Below, in pieces: positions 6,605-12,312 of a DNA stretch of 12,312 bases (positions are counted from its first letter, which is position 1; each line of letters starts with the position of its first letter). A program made the position numbers and the translations under genes. The stretch is from an uncultured Collinsella sp. Lineage in GTDB: Bacteria > Actinomycetota > Coriobacteriia > Coriobacteriales > Coriobacteriaceae. The notes beneath the pieces were generated by a model. That model had not been told where the DNA came from and did not search any database. It saw only the letters and a program-made list of their open reading frames with translations. The stretch spans positions 1 to 12,312 of the forward strand of contig CABSMS010000065.1 of the NCBI GenBank assembly GCA_902478885.1, written 5' to 3'.

Positions 6605-6644
6605 AGCTTAAGAACGATGTCTTGAGCTGAGTTTCGATACTCAG
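6605..6644. promoter_or_regulatory. Two adjoining imperfect palindromes in the lacI-ebgA intergenic region
   Basis: AGCTTAAGA (6605-6613) pairs with TCTTGAGCT (6620-6628), with one G-T pair. CTGAGTTTCGATACTCAG (6627-6644) is palindromic except for one central pair. They share two bases. Neither matches the CCGG sites downstream. They could be binding sites for a second regulator, or a hairpin in a leader. The rest of the 376-nt gap outside these and the CCGG operators shows nothing else I can name. Confidence 0.35.
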
Positions 6645-6661
6645 GGTGACATAAGTGTCGC

Positions 6662-6681
6662 GGTTGTACAACCGGTTGCAC
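6662..6681. promoter_or_regulatory. LacI-type operator O1 (double palindrome)
   Basis: Contains the 14-nt core ACAACCGGTTGCAC (6668-6681), shared exactly with O2 and O3. Its left half is also part of a perfect 12-bp palindrome, GGTTGTACAACC (6662-6673), so half-sites overlap here. Confidence 0.75.
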
Positions 6682-6710
6682 CGTTAACCCGACCAAATCG
6701 ACCGTTCAGC

Positions 6711-6726
6711 GGACAACCGGTTGCAC
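6711..6726. promoter_or_regulatory. LacI-type operator O2, overlapping the likely ebgA -35
   Basis: GGACAACCGGTTGCAC, a CCGG-centred palindrome, 45 bp centre to centre from O1. It overlaps the -35 position inferred for ebgA. Confidence 0.8.
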
Positions 6727-6750
6727 AGTTTTTTGCATCGCCCGTAAGAT
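6722..6750 (+). promoter_or_regulatory. Candidate ebgA promoter
   Basis: TGCACA (6722-6727, 4 of 6 to the -35 consensus), a 17-bp spacer, then TAAGAT (6745-6750, 4 of 6 to the -10). It is embedded between O2 and O3, which supports it more than the hexamers do. Confidence 0.45.
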
Positions 6751-6752
6751 AA

Positions 6753-6768
6753 GGACAACCGGTTGCAC
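6753..6768. promoter_or_regulatory. LacI-type operator O3, at the likely transcription start of ebgA
   Basis: GGACAACCGGTTGCAC, identical to O2, 42 bp centre to centre from it (about four helical turns). It begins 3 nt after the -10 candidate, a position typical of repression. Confidence 0.8.
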
Positions 6769-6800
6769 AAGAATCACTACGATGACGAAGGAGCATCACC

Positions 6801-9800
6801 ATGGACACCATTAACGATTGGGAAAACCAAGCGCTCACCCATAGGAACCGCCTGGCACCCCATGCGTACTTTATGGGTTATGAGACCGCCGATCTCGCTG
6901 CAACGTACAGCCGCGAGCTGTCGCGCGGGTTTGTCCAGCTGTCCGGCTCGTGGCAGTTCCGCCTCTTTGAGGGCCCCGCTGCCGTCTCTAACGAGGAGCT
7001 TTCCACGTACGAGCCCGAGTGGGATCACGTGGAGGTTCCGCACCTGTGGCAGGTGGACGGCTATGGCAACCTTGCCTACACCGACGAGGGCTTCCCGTTC
7101 CCGGTGGATCAGCCGTTCGTTCCCTCTGACGATCCCACGGGCGTGTACCAGCGCATCGTCAACCTTCCCGCCGTTCCTGCCGGCGCTCGCGAGATCATTC
7201 GCTTTGACGGCATCGAGAGCTATGGCGAGCTGTACGTCAACGGTCAGTTTATCGGCATGACCAAGGGTTCGCGCCTGTCTGCCGAGTTCGACGTGACCGA
7301 CGCGCTCGTCGAGGGCGACAACCTGTTTGCGGTCAAGGTCCTGCAGTACAGCGATGGCAGCTATATCGAGGATCAGGACATGTGGTGGGCCTCGGGCATC
7401 TTCCGCGATGTGTACCTTATGCAGCGTCCCGCCGCACACCTGGTCGACTTTAGGTTCCGCACGCGCCGCGAGGGCGATGCCGCTCTGATCACGCTCGATA
7501 CGGTTGCCGAGGGAGCTACCCGCGTTGTGTTTACGCTCAGTGATGGCGAGAACGTGGTGGCTACGGGTGAGTGCGTCGACGGCCATGCCGAGTGCAGCGT
7601 GACCGATGCCCACTTCTGGAATCCCGAGGATCCCTTCCTCTATGACCTTACGTTTAAGGTCTACGACGGTGACCAGGTCAGCGAATACGTCCCGCATCGC
7701 CAGGGTCTTGCCGAGGTGACGGTCGAGGGCAATCATATCTACCTCAACGGCACTTACTTTAAGATGCATGGCGTCAACCGCCACGATCACGACGATCACA
7801 AGGGCCGCGCCGTGGGCCTCGATCGCATGCGCCGCGACCTGGAGCTCATGAAGCAGCACAACATCAACGCGGTGCGCACGTCCCACTACGCCAACGACCC
7901 GCGCTTTTACGAGCTGTGCGACGAGTATGGCATCATGCTGGTCGCCGAGACCGATATGGAGAGCCACGGCTTCGAGAATATCGGCAATATCGCCCTGGTC
8001 ACCGACGACCCGGCATGGGAGCCGGCCTACGTCGACCGCATTGAGCGCCTGGTGATGCAGGAGCGCAACCACGCCTGCATCATTATGTGGTCGATGGGCA
8101 ACGAGAGCGGCTATGGCTGCAACATCCGCGCGATGTACGCCAAGGCTCACGAGCTCGACGGTCGTCCGGTCCACTACGAGGAGGATCGCAACGCCGATAC
8201 CGTCGACGTTATCTCCACCATGTACTCCCGCGTGTCGCAGATGAACGACTTTGGTGAGCATCCATTCCCCAAGCCGCGCATCAACTGCGAGTACGGTCAC
8301 TCCATGGGCAACGGCCCCGGAGGCCTGTCCGAGTATCAGGAGGTCTTCGATCGCTGGGATTGCATCCAAGGCCAGTTTATCTGGGAATGGTGCGACCACG
8401 GTTTGGCTGCTGTGACCGAGGACGGCGTTGCCTACGACATGTACGGCGGCGACAACGGCGACTACCCCAACAACAGCAACTTCTGCATCGATGGCATGGT
8501 GTTCCCTTGGCAGCAGCCGAGCCCGGGCCTCACTGAGTATGGCCAGGTCATCTGCCCGGTTCGCATGGCTTATGACACCGAGGCGGGCGAGCTGACCGTC
8601 ACCAACAAGCGTTGGTTCACCACTCTCGAGGATGTCTGCCTGTCGGCCGAGACCCTGGTGGACGGCGACGTGGTCAGCCGCAAGACGCTCATGCCCGGTG
8701 CGGTTGCCCCCGGCGAGTCCGTCCAGCTGCCACTGGTGATTCATGAGGCCGCGGTAGGCGAGACCCTACTGACCGTGCGCGCCTACACCATGGCCGCTCA
8801 CGTCTGGTGCGAGCCGATGTTCCAGCTGGGCGCAAGCCAGTTTGCCATCGCAAACCATCCAGCGCCGGCAATTGTCGCCCCCGTTCGTCCTGAGCTTACG
8901 GTCGAGGAGACCGAGCAGGAGATTCGCATTCACTCCCTCAACGGCGAGCTGACCTTCAGCAAGGTAAACGGTACCGTGAGCGAGTGGAAGGCATCCGGCC
9001 GCGACGTCATGGCCTCTGGTCCCCAGGTTGGTTTTTGGCATCCGCTCGTCGACAACCACGCTCAGGAGTATGACTCCCTGTGGAAGGACAACTTCATCGA
9101 TGTGATGCAGACGTCTACCCGCAAGGTTTCTTGGAAGCAGGACGGCAATGCGGTCGTCGTTACCGTGAGCCAGCGTATCGCTCCTCCCGTCCGCGCGTTC
9201 GGCATGCGCGTCGAGCTCGTCTACACCGTGCTTCCGAGCGGTCGCGTCGACCTCAAGGTTTCCGGCGAGCCCTACGGTGACTATTCGGACATCATCCCGC
9301 GCATCGGCATCTCCTTCGAGGTCCCCGGTTGCGATCGCGCCGTCGAGTGGTATGGCCACGGCCCGGGCGAGAACTATCCGGACTCGCTGCGCGCCAACCC
9401 GGTCGGTCATTACCGCACCACGGTCGACGATATGTTCACGCCCTACGTTATGCCTCAGGACTGCGCCAACCGCGAGGGTACCCGCTGGGTTGCCCTGCGC
9501 TCTAGCCACGGTGACGGTCTGGTCGTGACGCGTCCGAGCGACGCCGCTTCCAACCCGTTCTCGTTCTCGGCATGGCCCTATAGCTGCGAGGCCATCGATA
9601 ACGCCAAGCACGTCTACGACCTTGTCAAGGGCGATACGGTCACGGTCAACATCAACGACCAGTTGCTCGGCCTTGGCTCGAACTCTTGGGGTTCCGAGGT
9701 GCTCGATTCCTATCGCACCCGTTTTGAGAGCTTCAGCTTTGAGGTGTCCCTGCGACCGCTGACGTCTGCCGATCTGGCTCAGGCGCTGGCACCCATTAAG

Positions 9801-9809
9801 GAGGCATAA
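6801..9809 (+). CDS. ebgA: Ebg-type beta-galactosidase, large catalytic subunit (GH2)
   Basis: 1002-aa glycoside hydrolase of family 2, close along its whole length to the E. coli EbgA alpha subunit as I recall it. It cleaves terminal beta-D-galactosides such as lactose. Order of parts: GH2 sugar-binding jelly roll (about 45-210), Ig-like domain (about 212-305), TIM barrel (about 306-600) and the LacZ-type beta-sandwich and small-chain domains to the end. The acid/base is Glu435 in GNESGYG and the nucleophile is Glu497 in NCEYGHSMGNG. Glu387 and His389 in ESHG, with Glu435, form the expected Mg2+ site. No signal peptide or membrane segment is seen, so it is cytoplasmic. The ATG has GAAGGAG 7 nt upstream. 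It forms a unit with ebgC 3 nt downstream and is probably repressed by the divergent LacI-type protein. No sugar transporter is in the window. The natural substrate may be a galactoside other than lactose. Confidence 0.96.
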   Translation: MDTINDWENQALTHRNRLAPHAYFMGYETADLAATYSRELSRGFVQLSGSWQFRLFEGPAAVSNEELSTYEPEWDHVEVPHLWQVDGYGNLAYTDEGFPFPVDQPFVPSDDPTGVYQRIVNLPAVPAGAREIIRFDGIESYGELYVNGQFIGMTKGSRLSAEFDVTDALVEGDNLFAVKVLQYSDGSYIEDQDMWWASGIFRDVYLMQRPAAHLVDFRFRTRREGDAALITLDTVAEGATRVVFTLSDGENVVATGECVDGHAECSVTDAHFWNPEDPFLYDLTFKVYDGDQVSEYVPHRQGLAEVTVEGNHIYLNGTYFKMHGVNRHDHDDHKGRAVGLDRMRRDLELMKQHNINAVRTSHYANDPRFYELCDEYGIMLVAETDMESHGFENIGNIALVTDDPAWEPAYVDRIERLVMQERNHACIIMWSMGNESGYGCNIRAMYAKAHELDGRPVHYEEDRNADTVDVISTMYSRVSQMNDFGEHPFPKPRINCEYGHSMGNGPGGLSEYQEVFDRWDCIQGQFIWEWCDHGLAAVTEDGVAYDMYGGDNGDYPNNSNFCIDGMVFPWQQPSPGLTEYGQVICPVRMAYDTEAGELTVTNKRWFTTLEDVCLSAETLVDGDVVSRKTLMPGAVAPGESVQLPLVIHEAAVGETLLTVRAYTMAAHVWCEPMFQLGASQFAIANHPAPAIVAPVRPELTVEETEQEIRIHSLNGELTFSKVNGTVSEWKASGRDVMASGPQVGFWHPLVDNHAQEYDSLWKDNFIDVMQTSTRKVSWKQDGNAVVVTVSQRIAPPVRAFGMRVELVYTVLPSGRVDLKVSGEPYGDYSDIIPRIGISFEVPGCDRAVEWYGHGPGENYPDSLRANPVGHYRTTVDDMFTPYVMPQDCANREGTRWVALRSSHGDGLVVTRPSDAASNPFSFSAWPYSCEAIDNAKHVYDLVKGDTVTVNINDQLLGLGSNSWGSEVLDSYRTRFESFSFEVSLRPLTSADLAQALAPIKEA

Positions 9810-9812
9810 GCC

Positions 9813-10268
9813 ATGCATGTCTTTAACTCGCGCGCCGATTTCGACGCTCAGATGAAGTCCGTCAAGAAGTGGATGCGCACCGGCCAGGCGCTCGATGGCG
9901 TTGCCGACCTACAGCACGACGTGGCTTACTCCATCGGCGACTCGTTGGTGTACTGGTGGGTCTATGCCCGCGAGGCCGCAACCGCCGATCTGGTCGGTCA
10001 CCGTCGCTACCATGCCGTGCTCGCTCCGCTCGACGGCGACCTGACCGTCGAGGTTGCCCCCAAGGCAGGCCTCACCTGCACCCGCGCTTACAGCGATATC
10101 GATGATCGCGAGCGCTTTGAGGGGGCGGGGGAGACCGTGACGATTCCCGCCGGCGGCGTTGCCGTCGTTGAGATCGACGAGGCTTACCGTGTTATCGCCG
10201 AGGCTTCGGATCCCCGCGTCGTGGTACTGCACGTGACGGTCGAAGGTTATTCCTTCCCCAACAAGTAG
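9813..10268 (+). CDS. ebgC: EbgC-type small subunit of beta-galactosidase (YhcH/YjgK/YiaL family)
   Basis: 151-aa protein matching E. coli EbgC (149 aa) in length and motifs: SIGDSLVYW (40-48), GHRRYH (62-67), VAPKAGL (81-87), DRERFEGAGETV (98-109), DEAYR (122-126) and the C-terminal HVTVEGYSFPNK. The family has a cupin-like barrel fold. In E. coli, EbgC binds EbgA in a 4+4 complex and is needed for full activity. The gene starts 3 nt after the ebgA stop; its AAGGAGG lies within the last codons of ebgA, so translation is coupled and equal subunit production is expected. Proteins of this family elsewhere may be sugar anomerases or isomerases, but the pairing with ebgA makes the subunit role the best reading. 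Confidence 0.93.
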   Translation: MHVFNSRADFDAQMKSVKKWMRTGQALDGVADLQHDVAYSIGDSLVYWWVYAREAATADLVGHRRYHAVLAPLDGDLTVEVAPKAGLTCTRAYSDIDDRERFEGAGETVTIPAGGVAVVEIDEAYRVIAEASDPRVVVLHVTVEGYSFPNK

Positions 10269-10272
10269 TATT

Positions 10273-10389
10273 CGTCCGTTTGGACGTTTGCTTCGCGCCG
10301 TTAAGGGGGATGGCTTTGTTGACTCCCTTTTCCCCATTCCCCTTAGCAGGTGCGCCGTCCGCGATTGCACTTGCAGCTCGGACGGTTTT
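10273..10389 (+). promoter_or_regulatory. Hairpin-rich gap between ebgC and the permease
   Basis: Three possible hairpins: CGTCC/GGACG (10273-10277/10282-10286) followed by TTTG; a 12-bp stem with one G-T pair (10302-10313/10334-10345) without a T-run; and CCGTCCG/CGGACGG (10355-10361/10379-10385) followed by TTTT. The last is the best weak terminator or attenuator. TTGACT at 10319-10324 is a good -35, but no good -10 follows. The permease may be partly read through from ebgC or have its own promoter; the sequence does not decide. Confidence 0.35.
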
Positions 10390-10421
10390 GGATGACATTT
10401 AATAGATGATTGGGAGGGCTT

Positions 10422-11885
10422 ATGAGCTCTGAAAAACGAGGAACGATCGGTTCGTTCGCTCTGCTGGGCATGACGGTCGCCGCCGTGTTCGGTATCAAGA
10501 ACATCATCAACAACAACGCGGCCATCGGCTTGGCAGCTGCGCCGTCGTTCTTCTTCGCCACGCTTTTGTACTTTGTCCCCTATACCCTGGTTACCGCCGA
10601 GTTCGTCGGCCTCAACAAGGACTCCGAGTCGGGCGTGTACGCATGGGTTAAGACCTCGATGGGTGGTCGCTGGGCGTTCCTGACGGCATTTAGCTACTGG
10701 TTCGTTAACCTGTTCTTCTTTGCGTCCGTCCTGCCCAACGTCATCATCTACGCGAGCTACGTGTTCTTTGGTGCCAACGCCGAGCTTTCGCAGCTGTGGA
10801 TCACCATTATCGAGATCGTCGTCTTTGCTATCGCCACGTGGGTTTCGACCAAGGGCGCTAAGTGGATCGGCTCCATTTCCTCCTTCGGTTCGACCGCAGC
10901 TCTCGGCCTGACCGCCGTGTTCATCCTGCTGTCCCTGGCTGCTGCCTTTGGCGGCGTTGAGTTCGCTACGGCTCCTACTCCCGCTAACATGGCTCCCGAC
11001 ATGAGCAACTTCGCAACTGCGTGGGGCTTCTTCGGTACGCTTGCCTGGATCATCCAGGGCGTTGGCGGCGCTGAGTCTGTCGGCGTGTTCCTTAACGACC
11101 TTAAGGGTGGCGTCAAGGCCTTCGTGCGCACCGTCGTTATCGCCGGCCTGACCATCGGCCTTCTGTATGCAGGCGCTTCGCTGCTGGTTAACCTGTTCAT
11201 CCCCGAGGGCAGCGTTGCCATCTCCACCGGCATCTTCGACGTGTTCGGCGCTGTCTTTGCCCACTTTGGCATTCCTATGGAAGTGTCCACGCGCGTCATC
11301 GGCTTGATCCTTCTCGCCGCTACGCTGGGTTCCCTCATGATGTGGACCTCCGCTCCCATCAAGGTCTTCTTCACCGAGATCCCCAAGGGCGTCTTTGGTA
11401 GCAAGATCGTCGAGCTCAACGAGCATGGCATTCCTGCCCGCGCCGCTTGGCTGCAGTTCGCCATCGTCGTCCCCATCCTGATCATCCCGGCCCTGGGCTC
11501 CGGTAACCTCGACGACCTGCTCATGATCGTCACCAACATGACGGCTGCCACCGCTCTGCTCCCGCCGCTGCTGATTCTGCTTGCCTACTTTATGCTGCGC
11601 AAGAACTTCGATGCTGCTCCCCGTGGCTTCCGCATGGGCTCGCGCAGCTTTGGCCTGGTCGTTGCCGCATTCCTGCTTGTGGTCTTCTGCTTCGTGCTTA
11701 TCTGCGGCACCATTCCGCTCGATCAGCCGCTGTGGCTGACGCTGGTCTACAACGTTGGCGGCGTGGTTGTCTTCCTGGGCCTTGCCGTGATGTGGTACAA
11801 CCGCTACATCAACCGCCTGCGCGAGACCGATCCCGAGGCCGCCGAGAACGAGCTTCGCCCTTCCGTCCTCGATATGATGGAGTAG
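10422..11885 (+). CDS. APC-superfamily amino-acid permease (YjeM/GadC-like)
   Basis: 487-aa integral membrane protein with about twelve hydrophobic segments (near 10-38, 42-63, 84-115, 125-141, 156-176, 200-215, 234-260, 288-310, 341-357, 366-392, 407-429, 437-458), the usual APC layout. SESGVYAWVKTSMGGRWAF (68-86) and GVGGAESVGVF (213-223) fit the amino acid permease/antiporter branch that includes YjeM and GadC. TM1 carries FGIKNIINNNAAIG (23-36), unusually rich in Asn where the substrate backbone is bound. The ATG at 10422 is chosen because GGGAGG lies just upstream; an in-frame TTG at 10410 has no such site. Substrate is unknown: an amino acid or an amino acid/amine exchange is likely, a sugar unlikely. 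It shares direction with ebgAC but is 153 nt away, with possible termination between. Confidence 0.88.
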   Translation: MSSEKRGTIGSFALLGMTVAAVFGIKNIINNNAAIGLAAAPSFFFATLLYFVPYTLVTAEFVGLNKDSESGVYAWVKTSMGGRWAFLTAFSYWFVNLFFFASVLPNVIIYASYVFFGANAELSQLWITIIEIVVFAIATWVSTKGAKWIGSISSFGSTAALGLTAVFILLSLAAAFGGVEFATAPTPANMAPDMSNFATAWGFFGTLAWIIQGVGGAESVGVFLNDLKGGVKAFVRTVVIAGLTIGLLYAGASLLVNLFIPEGSVAISTGIFDVFGAVFAHFGIPMEVSTRVIGLILLAATLGSLMMWTSAPIKVFFTEIPKGVFGSKIVELNEHGIPARAAWLQFAIVVPILIIPALGSGNLDDLLMIVTNMTAATALLPPLLILLAYFMLRKNFDAAPRGFRMGSRSFGLVVAAFLLVVFCFVLICGTIPLDQPLWLTLVYNVGGVVVFLGLAVMWYNRYINRLRETDPEAAENELRPSVLDMME

Positions 11886-11934
11886 CGGCTAGGATTAATC
11901 TACGGCTGTGGAATAAATCGATTCCCTTTCCTAG

Positions 11935-11969
11935 GGAGGGGCCTTACGAGGCCCCTCCTTTTGTGTTTT
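11935..11969 (+). terminator. Rho-independent terminator of the permease gene
   Basis: GGAGGGGCC (11935-11943) pairs with GGCCCCTCC (11950-11958) around a 6-nt loop, followed by TTTTGTGTTTT. It lies 49 nt after the permease stop codon. Confidence 0.92.
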
Positions 11970-11990
11970 GGGGCATGGATTTTGGACTCT

Positions 11991-12210
11991 GTGGGCAAAA
12001 AATGCCAAATATGAGTACTGTTGCAAAAGCGGTGTCATATTTTTCGGCCTGCTCTGAGCGAAAATGGGCTCAAAATCAATTTATCTAACCCCCTTTAAAG
12101 GGCGTTTGACGGCTTTCAACCTCTTCGAATCGCTTAAAGTAAGCAATTTGCTCTCGATTTTGCCGCTACTAAATTGGTGGCAGTACTCATATTTGCCACT
12201 TTTTGCCCAC
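11991..12210. mobile_element. 220-bp inverted-repeat element, possible MITE-like sequence
   Basis: The first 30 bases (11991-12020) and the last 30 (12181-12210) are inverted repeats matching at 28 of 30 positions. Near the middle is the perfect palindrome CCCTTTAAAGGG (12091-12102), so the whole element is close to symmetric. G+C is about 43% by hand count, well below the flanking genes. No convincing gene lies inside: the open frames read have no ribosome binding site or recognisable product. No clear target-site duplication was seen at the ends. It could be a non-autonomous transposable element, a long stem-loop RNA or a relic. Nothing else is recognised in the 11970-12280 stretch apart from a small hairpin at 12245-12264. 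Confidence 0.5.
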
Positions 12211-12244
12211 GAGGTGTTCAGAGGAGCTCTCGACAAGCATCTAA

Positions 12245-12264
12245 CGCTACAATAACTGGTAGCG
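12245..12264 (+). other. Small hairpin ahead of the last terminator
   Basis: CGCTAC (12245-12250) pairs with GTAGCG (12259-12264) around an 8-nt loop. It lies 16 nt before the terminal palindrome. Together they could be the 3' part of a small RNA, but no promoter was found. Confidence 0.25.
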
Positions 12265-12280
12265 CGCAGAGATGTGGTGT

Positions 12281-12312
12281 AAGAGGCGGGGCATGCCCCG
12301 CCTCTTCTCTTT
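12281..12312 (+). terminator. Perfectly palindromic terminator at the window end
   Basis: AAGAGGCGGGG (12281-12291) pairs with CCCCGCCTCTT (12296-12306) around CATG; all 26 bases are palindromic. CTCTTT follows on the plus strand. It may end an unrecognised plus-strand transcript, or a minus-strand gene beyond the window, although the minus-strand tail (TTAC) is poor in T. Confidence 0.75.

Noticed and set aside
6777..9818. Long open frames of 655 and 350 codons antisense to ebgA
   Set aside because: They lie opposite a clear GH2 enzyme, show Val/Ala/Asp/His-rich shadow composition and no family motif.
9909..11426. 505-codon open frame antisense to ebgC and the permease
   Set aside because: It spans two plus-strand genes and the hairpin gap and has low-complexity, charged composition; no ribosome binding site or motif.
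11732..12255. Small open frames of 118 and 63 codons near the window end
   Set aside because: One runs out of frame through the permease 3' end and its terminator; the other lies mainly inside the inverted-repeat element. Neither has a Shine-Dalgarno or recognisable sequence.

Overview
The window reads like chromosomal DNA of a high-GC anaerobic actinobacterium of the Coriobacteriia, most likely a gut Collinsella or close relative. This is an inference from the GC-rich third codon positions, strong AGGAG-type ribosome binding sites, the protein sequences (AspRS, SerB, Ebg-type beta-galactosidase) and the gene mix. No marker gene in the window settles the species.

Left part (1-3056, minus strand): serB (phosphoserine phosphatase), then a compact operon larB-larC-TetR regulator. 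LarB and LarC belong to the nickel-pincer nucleotide cofactor pathway (the cofactor of lactate racemase and related LarA enzymes). larB's stop codon abuts the larC ribosome binding site, and the regulator starts 2 nt after larC stops. LarC ends at the boundary of its first domain and lacks the C-terminal LarC2 domain. A perfect 10-bp inverted repeat with a 14-bp spacer overlaps the best candidate larB promoter. No larA or larE is present.

Middle (3057-5407): serB and aspS (aspartyl-tRNA synthetase, plus strand) are divergent. The aspS leader can fold into two hairpins just before or over its Shine-Dalgarno. aspS ends in a textbook terminator. Between aspS and the convergent lacI-type gene lies a tandem array with an exact 62-bp period: three long hairpins, each with a 15-bp core stem and 14-nt loop, whose stem sequences differ by fully compensated changes, plus a decayed fourth unit.

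Right part (5408-11969): a LacI-family repressor (minus) is divergent from an ebgA-ebgC pair (plus) encoding a two-subunit Ebg-type beta-galactosidase. Three copies of a CCGG-centred palindrome sit upstream of ebgA, one overlapping the likely -35 and one just after the likely -10, so the LacI-type protein is probably the local repressor. An APC-superfamily amino-acid permease follows after a hairpin-rich gap and ends in a strong terminator.

End (11970-12312): no convincing gene. An AT-rich stretch (about 43% G+C by hand count) is bounded by 30-bp inverted repeats matching at 28 of 30 positions, with a 12-bp palindrome near its centre. It looks like a small non-autonomous mobile element or structured RNA. 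A perfect palindromic terminator closes the window.

The most unusual items are the 62-bp covarying hairpin array, the 220-bp inverted-repeat element and the single-domain LarC coupled to a TetR regulator.
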